A stretch of 64,000 bases of DNA, taken from contig SPDT01000007.1 of the NCBI GenBank assembly GCA_008477525.1, positions 6,076,001 through 6,140,000 on the forward strand, in the 5' to 3' direction. Numbering within the stretch: position 1 is the first letter of the stretch; the number at the start of each line of letters is the position of its first letter. Below are positions 49,008-60,830 of this stretch, in pieces. This DNA is from Hypomyces perniciosus (taxonomy: Eukaryota > Ascomycota > Sordariomycetes > Hypocreales > Hypocreaceae). Below the pieces are notes generated by a model, which ran no database searches, had not been told where the DNA came from, and worked only from the letters and a program-made list of their open reading frames with translations. The position numbers and the translations under genes are program-made.

Positions 49008-49397
49008 TTAAAGTAGACTTCTTTAATTAAGCGCTTTTTAAATATAATAGGCAGTATAAATAGGTTTATATTGCCTAAAAGAGTTAAAGTAATATTTTTT
49101 TAGTTTTAAGGGTTTATTGCTAGCTTAGCAGCAGTAATAGTTTAGGTAGGTTAAGTATCTAAAAGGATAAAGGCAGTTATTATTTTACTTAAAGGGCCTA
49201 GGAAAGGTAAAGGGGAATTTAAGGGTATTTTCTTAGTAGCTAGTTAAAAGGTGGTGATTTTTCCTGTAAGTAGGCACCTAAAGGTAGGGGTACCTGTAGA
49301 TATAGGAGGGAAGCTGACAACCATTTCTATCCTTATAAGATCTCCTTCAAGATAGTATATCATGCGCATCGCTCGTTCTAGGAAAGCCAGGAAAGCC
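49008..49397. other. Transition out of the RIP block; no gene seen
   Basis: G+C rises gradually from about 49180. There is a short palindromic patch at 49265-49300 (GGCACC...GGTACC-like). Nothing coding is supported. Confidence 0.5.
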
Positions 49398-49473
49398 TAG
49401 AAATATCAGGCAACTTTAGAAATATGAGTCCATGTCAGAAATATTAGGTAAGTTTAGAAATATTAAGCAATGT
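49398..49473. repeat. 19-bp tandem repeat, four copies
   Basis: Four units of the form TAGAAATATYAGGYAASTT lie at 49398, 49417, 49436 and 49455, each exactly 19 bp with several substitutions. They sit immediately before the end of the HNH gene at 49486, so they probably lie in its 3' UTR. Confidence 0.88.
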
Positions 49474-49485
49474 TGGAAAGCTGGC

Positions 49486-50819
49486 TCATTCAGTCAATGT
49501 GACGCCGTCGTCTGCATCATGTGCCGGCACCCTCGTCCTCTTCTTTGGGCGATCGCGTTCTTCCTCTTCTTGCTCCTCTAGCCTCCGACGATACCATTGA
49601 TCAGTGGACATCTCATCAATGGACTCATCCAAGCTATCGAGATCGAGATCATCCACAGACCCACCCCAAAGCTCATGAGTGCTTGCTTCATAATCTACCT
49701 CGTCCTCTGCGCCCGGTCGTTTTCTCATAGCAGGACTTGCGCTTCGGCTCTTTCCACCGCCATACAGCCTCTGGAGTTCTGGCCCATCAACCTCCTCAAT
49801 GACGATTTCAGGACCGGCATCTTCGTTCGCGACTCTGTGTCTTGCGACGCGGCGCTTATATCCGTCAGTTATGAATCCCTTGACGTTCATGAAGATAGCG
49901 AGTGCAAAGCGAGCAAAAAGGTATTCACGGGCCACGCCCTGGAGGTCAGGGAGCTGAATATCATGATGGAGCTGAGTGAATAAGGGTTGATCATTCGCAA
50001 GGACATGGACCGTGTAAAATAATGAGTTGCCTTCCTGGCGGTTTCTGGGTTCGGTGGCCGCTTGAGGCTTCGGTACGAGAGTGAATATGAACCGATCAAG
50101 GCAATCATGAATATCTAGCTTCAGAAACATAAGATTATCATGGCCATCAATGCTCGGGACAGCCGCAGTACAATACTGCCTCATGCTATTCATCTTGAAC
50201 CACTCAATCTGGGCACTGGGAACAACGTGGGCTTTAGTTACCGCCCAAGGATACTTTGTGATGACACACGGGCTACCTCCAGTTGGGGATTCAGCTGGTG
50301 GCAGCTCAGGCCAAAAATCGGGCAGACTTTCATGGGGAAATTTCCAGTCGTGGAAAGACGGAACCACAGGATAGCGATCTAGCAAGTGGAATAAATCTGT
50401 TAGCTACTAAAGCACAGCTGTAGCACATAGACTTACTCACCCTCGCCTGGAACAATAAAGTAGTAGTTCCTGTCTGTCAGGACATCATCGATTCCTACCG
50501 TCTCATCCACACGGCTGACACCCTTGGCATCTAGGGCCAGATATCCATCAAACGCATTATTGGTGATAATCCAACAAGCCGTGAGGGCTGTGCGATGATG
50601 AACTCCCTACGCCGCAGAGTCACTGGATGCGCCGTCTACATTCGATGCATGGTCAACACAGGGGAGAGCGAGGAGCACATTGATTGATGGATTGTAGCCA
50701 GGATGACGAAAGATGGTCTTTTTCGCATACAGACGCGGCGCTGGAGCCACCAGTGGCGGTGCAAGAATGGGTATTCGTCTCTCTGTGCCGTCGCGCGCAG
50801 GTAAGATGGGTAATGCCAT
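49486..50819 (-). pseudogene. HNH-endonuclease-domain protein with one in-frame stop
   Basis: Exon 1 is 50819-50441 and exon 2 is 50378-49486, joined across a 62-bp intron (GTGAGT...TGCTAG) that keeps the frame; total 424 codons. The middle matches the HNH domain of fungal hypothetical nucleases: a Cys and His at about residues 164 and 177 ('CVITKYPWAVTKAHVVP'), then Asn/Asp/His at about 208-217 ('NLMFLKLDIHD') and 'REYLFARFALAIF', giving the H-N-H order for a metal-bound DNA cleavage site. The C-terminus is acidic, then Lys/Arg-rich ('RPKKRTR'), a possible nuclear signal. Codon 71 is TAG (50607-50609). No intron of reasonable size removes it, and a CAG to TAG change would explain it. The rest is intact, so the break is recent, or the site is a sequencing error or read through. 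Confidence 0.75.
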
Positions 50820-51743
50820 TGGATATATGATATGATGTGAGAGTCTGTCTGTTCTGAGTTCTGAGCAAGTTGGGCTGTGCCAAAAAGGGTCGAGGAGCTG
50901 GTGCAACGGGGCGGAATAACTATCTTCCAAGACGAACGGCATCGCGTGAACGATTGTTCCTATGCACTCCATATCTCCCCTTCTTTGTATCTTGGGCTTG
51001 GGATATGAGCGAAATCATTGCCCTGGGCGATGTTCATTTTTTCCCCATAATGTTTCGCCCCGCTTTGCAGACATCTACCAATTTAATGCCGCGCTCAGAT
51101 AACGGCTCAACATGAGCGAGCGACATGCATTTCTGTTCGAGGCCGAGAGGGTGGCTGGTCATTTCGACTAATTGAGTCCCCCGAGTCTCCCTTTCTCACA
51201 ATCTCCGAGTTGGAAAAGCTGTGACAGAGAATATTGTCAAGTATGAATTAGCGAGTACGTTTTAAATAGTTCATTTTTGTATCTTGTCTTGATTGCACTA
51301 TAATGCATGCCCATCAACCTCCCCTTCAAGTGCCATGATGGCGGTGTTTAGTCACAGCAATCAAGGTGCACTTGCGGAAAATAGTAAATATGGATTTTCT
51401 CATCCGCATATATACAATTCCGTTACAACACAGCACTCTCATTACTATGGACTACTTTTGTGAATCTAGATAGAAGTGTCATTAGCATACACCTTTCGCT
51501 GATATGCACGGAAATCAACGGGGAGCCGACCTCCAAGTCTTCAAGTATCAATCAGGCTCCAGGTTTCAGTCACTCCTGTTCAAGCATCCAGCAGGACTCT
51601 AGTGATAAACCTGCTTTTCTTTGCTGTTTTCACGGTGCCAAAGCCGTGGTGGTTACATATGATTCTGCAAATTAGATGCTTCTTCTGACATATATTCCTC
51701 CTTTATTACATTCATAATATCTAGAACTATGTGTTGGTCTTGA
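50820..51743. other. Intergenic; no gene seen
   Basis: Upstream region of the HNH gene and 3' flank of the ankyrin gene. Frames of 70-80 codons are present without support. Confidence 0.5.
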
Positions 51744-54700
51744 TTAACTTATAGCCCCCCGTTCCTTAAGTAGATTTATCATAGAGTCATGACCCTTGTA
51801 GCGAGCCCAGCTTAGTGGTGTCCGGCCATTATTATCTTTTCCCTCAATATTCGCGCCTTTCTCTAAGAGCAGCTGTGTAAGAGCTTTATCTTCAGAGAAA
51901 ACTGCCCGAATAAGAGCTGTGTAACCATCATTATCTTTTGCATCAATATTCGCGCCTTTCTCTAAGAGCATCTGTGTAAGAGCTTTATCTTCAGAGAAAA
52001 CTGCCCGAATAAGAGGTGTCCAACCTCTATTATATTTTGCCTCGATATTCGCGCCTTTCTCTAAGAGCAGCCGTGTAAGAGCTTTATCTTTAGAGAAAAC
52101 TGCCTGAATAAGAGGTGTCCAGCCCCACTCATTTCCTGCCTCAATATTCGCGCCTTTCTCTAAGAGCAGCTGCACCATAGCTTCCTGGTTTGAACGAACT
52201 GCCCAAATAAGAGCTGTGTAACCGTCATTATCTTTTGCCTCGATATTCGCGCCTTTCTCTAGGAGCAGCTGCACAATAGCTTCCTGGTTTGAATGAACTG
52301 CAAAACTAAGAGGTGTCCAGTTTTTGTCGTCCTTTCTGTTGTAGTCTACCTGCTTGGTATCTAAAAGAATTCTGACGATATCCTCACGGCCGGTTAATGC
52401 CGCCCAGTGCAGAGGAGAGCGCCTTTGCTTATCCGTAATCTCCATGACAGCGCCCATGTCAATTAATCGTCTGAGCTGTGTCTGGTAGCCCATTTCAGCG
52501 CAGTAGGATGCTACTGTTCTACCCTGTTCATCTTGGCTGTTTGGGTTTCCATTCATCTCCAAGATCGCATCTATAACTTCAACCCAGCCGTTTCGACCAG
52601 CAAGAGGAAGCGCCTCACGAAGAACGCTGGAAGTAAAATCGCCGTTGATATAGCACAAGTAGTATAATGCATCCGTTCTTCTTCGGTCCTTGATAGCATT
52701 GACAAAGTTATTCTCATTATCAGAATTGCCCTTGTCATGGAACTGATTGTTGCTTGCATGATGCTTAATTATTGTCGCGATATTGATGTAGGAAGCAACG
52801 ATGTCATTAGAGTCACCGTAGGTTTCTTTCATCCACTTAATTCCAGCTTGGCCGAACTTCTGTCTCTCGTTGTTGGTTATTTTAGAAAGAGACCAGCGGT
52901 AAAACTCGCCAATCGCCCGAAGAGCTATCATAGGATAGCGCGGATCGGCCTGTTCACCCTGTTCAGAAGGCAATGAGAAATACTTGCAAGCCCATCGCAG
53001 CACAACTTCCCCTCGCTCCCACTCGCCATTTTGTCGATATTTTTCTGCCGCTCTCACCAGAGTTGATGACAAACTCTCATCTTGGGGGCGAATCTGAGTT
53101 CTGAATGGCGGAACAATACAGCCAATGGCGTGCGAAAGTGTTCCCAGTCCGTTGTCAATAAATGCTCTGGTGAGAATGGTGAGAGCTGGGTTCTCCAGAC
53201 GGATATTCCCATCAAACTCAGCAACAGTCGTCTTATCCATATTTCGCCAGTTAAAAGCGGACATGGAGCGTATAAGCGTAATGAATAAGTCCTGTGTGCA
53301 AACATCGAGTAACGAGTACTCTTTGGAGTCTATTTTAAATGCCTGTACTTGAACGTACTGGTCAGAAGATTGTGCTCGTGGTAGATCATAGACTAGATTC
53401 CAACCACAAAATCGTTGGAAATGATGTCGAGATTGATCTAGTTGGGATGCATCTGGGCTTTCCATGTCACTCTCAAGCATGTTTTTGTCCCCGGAAGTGT
53501 GTCTCCACTTATCGGAGAGACTGTGTTTGTGGTTGTTCCCAATTTTAAGGATAGTCTTGGGGTATTGAACATGGTCGGAACCAAGCCATAGACTCATCTC
53601 TGTGTCGATGTTTGTATGTTCCTCCCAATTTCCTTCATCGTTGCCGGCAGAAATGATTCTCATTGTACCGACATTTGGTTTCTCACTTAGAGAAATTGCA
53701 TTCTCCCAGCCATTTTCACTGGGGATGTATTCTCCAAAAGAAAGAGATCACAACCACAGTCCCAGGATTGCCTCCAATTGTGCAGAGTCGATGCTCCAAC
53801 TGATCTGCGCGTGGTCCGCTGGAGGTTTGATCGTCACATGAACAAGCCGGTCATTTTGAGTCGAGCCACCTCCGGGCATGACCGCCTTTACACCCAGCTT
53901 GATAGTCTTCTTGTTTATGCGGCCTTATAAAAGACCCGCCGCAGCTTGACAAATCGCCGCAGCTAGCTTCCTGGAATTGGCACGAGCCTTGACCCTCCCA
54001 TCCTTCCAAGGCTGATAGTCCCCTATTTCCATAGTCTCGAAGAAAAAGTGACCAGTGAGGTGAGCAAGACGCACACGGTCTAGAAATAGCTGATCACAAT
54101 CTGCCAGATGTTTGCTGGTAGGGTGGTTCGTTGTCACCTCAACTGTGGCACTCGAATCGGACTGCCTTTCTCTGGGACTAACTGCCGAAGACCTTTCATG
54201 TTTATACTGGGCATTGTCTTCCTGTTCAAGTTCGATTCCCTCTCCATGTTCACCAGTGACCAGCCAAAGCAACTTCGTTTGCGCTCCTTGATCAGGGCCA
54301 CTCTGTTGAGAATCTTGACGAGCAATCTCGAAGGCGAGCCAGTCGAGCTCATGGCCTGCAACCAGATCGGGCCACTCTGCCAAGCTGTTGTCGCTTCTAT
54401 TCAGACGCTGCATACGCAAGGCTCCGCGTAGAATGCTCATCGCCAAAGCAATGCCCAGTTGTGCGATTGAAACCCAGGAATTCAGCCCTCGCAAGCCGAT
54501 GAACTGCGCAATATAGCCCAACAGCACAAGCGAGACAGTGACAAAGGTATGGACCTGGAAATTGTGCTTGAAATCCTTAGTAGATGACGTCCAGATCATA
54601 AGAGGCTCCTTTTCATCAGAATATGCGAAGGGATCAAAGCTTTGGTCCCCAATAACTTGAGGCCCTGGCTGGAGCCAATATAGCCGCGAGGGGGATTCCC

Positions 54701-55607
54701 TCTTGCGTCGATAATAGATCTCGTTTGTTGTTTGCCCAATAAGGGCAGCACAACCCCACATGCCACATCATAGAGCAATGGTGCCTGCGATATATATTCC
54801 CGGCGCGTAGTTTCTGGAAGCTTCACTGTCTGACTCGTCGACATCCCAATGAAATATCCAGACAGTAGCGCCAGCGAAGACCATGACGGCAGCTTGAAGA
54901 ATGAGCCCAATAAATGCAGCGACGTAGAAGACCCAGTCTGACCGCCTCTTAATTCCGACATTGAGTGAGAGGTTGGGCTTCGGGGCAAATTCGACATGTT
55001 TGCTACCATCAGAACGACTCTTTTTGTCAGCGCCCTTCGCGTTACCAGTATTGTCTTTGCCGTTAAGGAAATTGAACTTCGAAATGAATTTTTTGATGTG
55101 TGAAGCTTCGATCTTGACCCAGTAACCGTCTTCTGCCACATTGAGGTACCGACGAAACAGTTGGAGTCTTGCTGCCTGGTTGCCATCCCGGGAAGTTATA
55201 TCAGAACGATATACGAGCTCGAGGATATCTGGTCGTCCCAGCACACGAGTTATTCCACCTTTGTTGAATAGCTCACAAACATCGCGGCTTGTCGATGTGC
55301 ATAGCTCAGCCTCAATCACTCCCTCGCCTTCCTGGGCCCTGCCGACGAACGCCCGAAGTGAGGAGCTCCCACAAACGCGGATGACGGAGACCATAGCGGT
55401 GATGATGCCGATGGGGGCCATGGCGAAGATGAAATAGTCCAAAAAAGACGTACTCTCGCTGAGATATTGTCGGGTCATGGCCTCGCCAAAAAGTGCGAGG
55501 AGAGGACCTAGATCTGAGGCTAGGTTGTTGGAGAAATCGGATACGCCGTCGTCGGCTTTGACGCCCATGGTGGCGAGGATGCAGACGAGGAAGAAGCATT
55601 TAGCCAT
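51744..55607 (-). pseudogene. Membrane/ankyrin-repeat protein, single frame with three stops
   Basis: From the ATG at 55607 to the stop at 51744 one reading frame of 1,288 codons is kept without any frameshift, broken only by TGA 54768-54770, TAA 53925-53927 and TGA 53748-53750. The N-terminus is a signal peptide (MAKCFFLVCILATMGVKA). Hydrophobic segments follow at about residues 54-78 ('FLDYFIFAMAPIGIITAMVSVI'), 228-256, 268-292 and 355-395. The middle region ('SQLEAILGLWL*SLSF' in part) is of a type I know from large fungal ankyrin proteins. Ankyrin repeats occupy roughly residues 960-1285. The layout suggests a membrane-anchored receptor or scaffold with an ankyrin sensor. Translation reads sensibly through every stop, so nonsense mutation is the simplest account; 3n introns hiding all three are unlikely. 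Confidence 0.8.
51852..52346 (-). repeat. Five exact-length 99-bp ankyrin-coding repeats
   Basis: Units start at 51852, 51951, 52050, 52149 and 52248, each exactly 99 bp (33 residues). They share long identical blocks (for example CGCGCCTTTCTCTA in every unit). Encoded repeats read '...LLLEKGANIEAK' with differences concentrated at a few helix positions. Older, diverged ankyrin units lie upstream (52347-52560). Confidence 0.93.
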
Positions 55608-56437
55608 GGTTATTGCACAATTTTGTCGTTTTCAGAAGAGAACATTCGCTATCAGAGCTATTGCAAAGTACGTGTAGTTGGGGGATGCCTTGGCCTGAGA
55701 AACATCTTGAAGCAGCTTGCAGCCCAAGAACAGCCCAATGTCATACACAACATGCATGTAATCCTGTCTTTTCTGTTGGATGGGGGGACTTGCGTAACCG
55801 GACTGTGATGGAGGGACGGTAGCCTATCATTTTATTGAAGCTCTCAGTTATTGGATGACGATACCATGTCACCTACAATAATATGTGGACAAAATCAGTG
55901 GGTACGAGAGGCATAATTGGGCCAACCCCATCAGCAGATTCCGTCTTAGAGTCCACGTCAAATAACTACCAAGTGAGAGACGAAAAAATAGAGACGGCAG
56001 AAGATATCTTTGTAATTATTCCTCTAGTGTTGCTACTTTTTTGGTATGGGCAAAGCGGCTCTCCAATATGTTATCCAGTATAGTTAATAATTATTTACAT
56101 AACGAAGGTTTGCTGCATAAATCCTTTTCGTTAATGGGTACTCCGTATGTAAAGAGGTGAATGGCTAAGACATAGGAAATTGCAGGGTGCATCTTGGACG
56201 AGCAGGGATAACCACTGAGATGGCCCCGTCTGGATCACGTATAATTAAGCTGAAAAGCTTGACAGTATTATTGCTAACTTAATGCAAGACACTTGCACTT
56301 TGTGGTCATGTACAGAAGCACACAATCTCGACGACATTTTTCTGACATTTCATACTACAAACAGCACCCCAACAATTCAACTAGCATCAGCATCAAAATG
56401 AGAAAGAGTTGCTTTGTGCTCTCCCCTCTCACTCTCA
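55608..56437. other. Intergenic; no gene seen
   Basis: Promoter side of the ankyrin gene and 3' flank of the DUF2235 gene. No TATA box or other element was clear. Confidence 0.5.
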
Positions 56438-58201
56438 CTAATCAATTCGCACGAACTCGTACGTCTGATGATCAGAATCCGACTCTGACTGGGCTTCAAT
56501 CAGCTTTCTAAAGTCGGCAATGCGATCCTTGGACTTTAGGCAAGGCGGCAGGTCTTCGCCATGATTGTTCTTGGGGCGGTACGAGGCATCATTTTGTAGT
56601 CGCCAAACCAGAGACTCGTGCAGCACTGCATCGCGTGGGATATCGCGGGCAGAGCCCTTGTTGAGCGGAAAGCGGACGTTCACCCATATGGATCCGTTCT
56701 GGCTCAACTCCCAGCGGGTGATGAAGGGAAGATATTCTGTTTGAGTCAGCCATGAAACTTGAGATGGGATTGGGAAGCGTGCTGGTTGATCATGGTTGTT
56801 CGTCCGAGGGGGTGCTTACCCATGAATTTCCAAAGCAGCACTTTGAAGAAGCCTGTGCCAAAGCCAAACGCGAGTGAGTCGTGCATAACTGCACTCAATG
56901 CGTAATTCTTCTTCTCATGGAAACGCCTCTTGAACTTGTTAACGCTGTCGCACCATTTGACTGACGCTGGGGGATCCAGTTGGCCCACGAGCTCAAGCTC
57001 GCGGATCATCCATGCCAGCGGGATATCACTCATCTGCAAGCGGTCAGAGTCGATGTCCTTGCTGGCCTCAGTGGGCTTGCGGGATGTCCAGAAATTCTTG
57101 ATCTTTTGCCAAACGGTCATGTTCTTTTTGGTATCGAGAGGGTTGTCGGCGACAGAGGGCCAGCCACCACCGACATCTCCATGACAGCCTGGGAACCAGA
57201 CCTCCTTGATGTCTTCACTGTCATCGTTGGAGGTGGCGCGGATGTCCTGGGCGAGCAAAGCTGGCTTGAACTTGACACGGCGCTCGTCGACAGCAACAGC
57301 GTGTCGGACAAACTTTGCGGTCCCAGCCACTGGTACTGGCAAGGGTGACTTCTGCTCCAAGACTGCCACGGAGTTCACGCAGTCCCAGATACCAAGGAAG
57401 TAGACTTTGATGTTGCGCTCCCTGCCCTTTCCACCCTCCTTTCGGCAGAAGGTTTGACTGAAGGCTGTAATCTCATTGAGAGCCAGCTCGGTTTCGTGGC
57501 TGTGTTCCACTTCGATCCCGCCGTCCTCTCCGTGTAGCAGCGACTCCATCTCAGGTCCGCAATCAGTGTCCTCGCATAGCTTATCTTGCGCATCTATGCG
57601 ATCCTGAATATAGCCTGATAGGTAGCGCTGGTAGAGGCGGAATGCGAAGGGAACCATTTCCTCGTTGCCCTTGCAAAGCAGACCGACCTTGTTAATCATG
57701 CGTGCCAGAAACTTGGCCGTGAAGGCGCCACGACTGAATCCAAACATGTATATCTTAGCATTCTTAACAGTTGCTTGTTAGTGACGCGACCCGATGTGAA
57801 GTTGGAAGCATTGCTTACAGATTCGTAGTAGCGCATGAGAAATCGATACCCGGCTATGACATGCGCGTCAAACGTGGTGCCGAATCCCTGGTCGATGGTC
57901 TGCGAAACGGAGCTCCGCATCTCTCCAATCCATGACTTGTTCACAGATGTCTCGCCGATATCATATGTGCCAATGCCGGCTGATGGGGAGGTCAGTAACG
58001 AAAGTTTTAGAAAGCGAAAGGAGACTCACACTGATAGTAGTGGTATTGTTTAGGGTGATTACGGTCCAGCTTGCTCAATAGTTTGACGACGTTGGTGTCG
58101 GCATTGGATCCGCTGAAGACGTTGCCAGTACCATCGAAGCAGAGAATGAGCTTCGTACACTCCTGGCTCGGGGAGGCATCATTGCCTTCCAAGGATGGCA
58201 T
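56438..58201 (-). CDS. DUF2235 (Tle1-like) alpha/beta hydrolase, 524 aa
   Basis: Exons are 58201-58030, 57979-57819, 57762-56820 and 56736-56438. Introns of 50, 56 and 83 bp all have GTRAG donors and AG acceptors, and the exons sum to 525 codons including the stop. The N-terminus has '[10 protein letters not shown]' (residues 18-27). The nucleophile elbow is GFSRG with Ser121. 'GIWDCV' lies near 237-241, and '[10 protein letters not shown]' with His305 and Asp307 follows. These define the DUF2235 family, which includes the bacterial type VI phospholipase effectors Tle1 and many fungal proteins, so lipase or esterase activity on phospholipids is likely. There is no signal peptide, so a cytosolic location is inferred. 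The in-frame ATG upstream at 58261 is unlikely as the start, because the conserved region begins soon after 58201. All catalytic positions look intact, unlike the two genes to its left. Confidence 0.88.
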
Positions 58202-60725
58202 TTTGGCGGGAAATGCAAACAAAATGTGCGTTGGTTGAGAAAAGAAGCAGACTGAGGTCACTTCTTGGTCACAATGTGGTCAGCTCCTGGAGATATCCTT
58301 TGGAGGGTCCCGGAGCTCCATTTATCAGATGCTTTGTATGATATGAAAAAAGCATCGTTACCTTTCAGCATTTTTGTCCTTGCCAACACATCCAATGGCA
58401 TTCGGACATACCCGGACCAATCCTACCATGATAACAGTGTATCTGCCGTTGCTTCAGGGGCTATGCTGCTCTCTGTCGTGGCGCTCCCGGCGCACCTATC
58501 GCAGACCGCAGCGTAACAATCACAAGGAAAACTGATAGGAGCCCAATCTTCTCACTCGAGTGGTGTGGTCTTGGCTGCCCTCGCTAAATTCCACAGTTGA
58601 TGAGTATTGGTGCACTGCCGGGACCTCCGATCCAAGCTGACGCCAAGTCCGAGTGAAGACCTGCACTTACTAAATGATGGACACCCTCTCCATCCTGCTA
58701 GCCAATCTATTGTCTCATAATTGTAAGAAAACTCTGTGCGGAGTAACCGGAGTGCAACATACCCCTCTGTCGGTTAGACCGTACATATGATGGGCTTGGA
58801 CGAAGGGACAAGGGACAAGATGACCAGGGCTCAGGAGGAGGAGTACGGAATCCGGAGAGGAGGAGACGAGACGTTGCCGAGAGGATGCAGCAAACTAAGG
58901 GCCACTAATGCAACCTAAGCATAGAGTTGTATTTTGATGAGGTTTAGTACTGGTACTAGTATGAGTGGTGATCCGCAGTATTAGTTCCATTGTCCAAGGC
59001 TAAGATCGGACCGTACCGAGACTACCAAGGCGTTAATCATTAATACTCCGTAGGCCGCCATGACCCAAAGCTTGTGTCATCATGACAAAAGAGAAGGTTT
59101 GACAGGCAAGATGCTCTTAAACCTACCTCAAAACGGCTGGCAAATGAGGTATCAACAAGAGACTCCATTAAGAAACAGAGACTTTACTGAGGGGATCAAA
59201 GCACAGTGGCAAATTCCAGCTTGCTATTGTTGCACACCTGATTGGATAGGACTTCCTTGGCTTGTCGGCATACATACTTCGTACATGTACTACTTCATAT
59301 GCTGCGGGGTAGCGGCGACTTTCCTGTCTAGATCGAATGTTGAAGTTCAGCTGCGGAGTAATGCGTACATATATTGCATTCCACAACAGGAAGCTCACCC
59401 TTCTTACTGGTCGAGAAATATCAAACCAACCTACCATTCCAGGTGGTAACATTGATAAGACTACATAGACTGCATCCTCATGGTCTATATTCTCTTCTCT
59501 GTCGCCTCGGTAACTTCTTTCAGAAAGCGGGTACCTCATCCGTTATAACATGTTTCCGACTTTGCGACTCGTCATTTTCTGACCCTAGTTCAGCTCGCCA
59601 CAATACCTTGCAGTTCGGAGGAATAGTAATATCAAACTCAAACCATACAAGGGTATACCCCGCAAACATGCAGCATCAACCAGGGTTTGAGCTCAAGCGG
59701 GCTGCCTTCTCTATGGCCAACATCAGGGGTGTTGTGGGGCGATAGGGACAATGTCTTGACTGGAATTGCCGAGTCGATAACGCGGTAGCTTATTGGGGTC
59801 TGGAGCCAAACGACCGAGTCAGTTAGGCTCGGGACGTGGGAGCCTGACGAGCCCTATCATCAGATATCAAAAGGCCCTCCCTCTCTGCATATATACTTTT
59901 GGCCATAGCTTCCATGCAACGTCATTAGCGTAATTTTTCGTGTTGTTTGACTGTTTCCAACGTAATCGACTGGTCCTTCATCGTGTTATCTTCATGTCTC
60001 AGCTTCTTGGTCCCCTCGGCTGCGACCTTCGGCATGTTGTCTCTGAAATGTTGGGCTCTATCTTCTGGACTAGAGTGTCGACTGATCATTTTCTGCCTCT
60101 CCAAAATGTGACAGGACACAGCTACCCCGCAAGTTAATGGACAGGCAGCGGCCATTTCGGTGAGCTCCTTACCGAGGTACTACAGCATGTTATATAGTTC
60201 TTTCACTGTCGCGCCGCCGCGGCATCACATCTAGAACTAGTCGGCCCGGCCGAGAACTTACGTGATCTTGACAGATGGCTTTAACTCTGTTGGTCGACAA
60301 CACTTTGTGATGAACTGGTGGCGACTTGAGTATCCAGCTGCAACGTACCACCTGCATTAGTTCATGTAGTAGTGCAGTGAGGTGGGCTCTTCTCTTTACG
60401 ATTGGTACGAAGGTTCCAACTTGAACGAATCAGAAGGTTTGTATATCAAAGAGTCATTGGTAAGTGTCTCCTAACCCTCTTTCACTGCCAAGGTAGTTCG
60501 TATTCAGCTCTGGTAACATTGGTCGCTACAGTCGAGTACATGCATGTGAACAGCTACATTGTGCTCCCTTTCACGTAGACAGACCCAAAGTCACGATGAT
60601 TACTCGTTTTGTCCGCTAATGCATGTGAACTGCAAGTTGAAAGAAGAGGGGAATGTTGTCTCTCTCCTCTGTCATCTGATGGTCTGATAGGTCAACGGAG
60701 ATGGACGACAGTAAACATCATCCAC
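58202..60725. other. 2.5-kb intergenic region; no supported gene
   Basis: This lies between two divergently placed genes. A 129-codon plus frame at 59060 and a 123-codon frame on each strand at 59168-59745 have no domain, signal peptide or splice evidence. The region probably carries both promoters and perhaps a lncRNA, which I cannot see from sequence. Confidence 0.5.
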
Positions 60726-60734
60726 TATATAAAT
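60726..60734 (+). promoter_or_regulatory. TATA box of the oxygenase gene
   Basis: TATATAAAT lies 105 bp before the ATG at 60831. Pyrimidine-rich sequence between them (about 60770-60800) fits a fungal transcription start. Confidence 0.6.
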
Positions 60735-60830
60735 GGAGGGGCCGAAGTGGTAATGTCAGGATAAGAATCAGACTCCCACGCTTGTCTCTACATCTCAATT
60801 TGCAAACAAGACAAGTTCTGAGACTCAATC

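Larger units (their letters stand above)
16231..49330. repeat. A+T-rich RIP block of nested retrotransposons
   Basis: Composition changes abruptly at about 16230 and recovers by about 49330. Inside, conserved pol motifs are still readable but are riddled with TAA/TAG, and pairs of related copies differ almost only by C-T and G-A changes, mostly CA or TG to TA. This is the signature of repeat-induced point mutation. Islands of normal composition lie at 21920-22499, 35413-35810 and 45040-45640. Confidence 0.93.

Noticed and set aside
16231..49330. Centromere or CRISPR-like array as an explanation of the A+T block
   Set aside because: The content is readable Gypsy/Copia sequence with TSDs; no regular spaced repeats. 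A pericentromeric location remains possible but cannot be shown from this window.
59060..59745. Three ORFs of 123-129 codons between DUF2235 and Ppo
   Set aside because: No domain, signal peptide, codon bias or splice evidence; length is within chance for normal-composition DNA.
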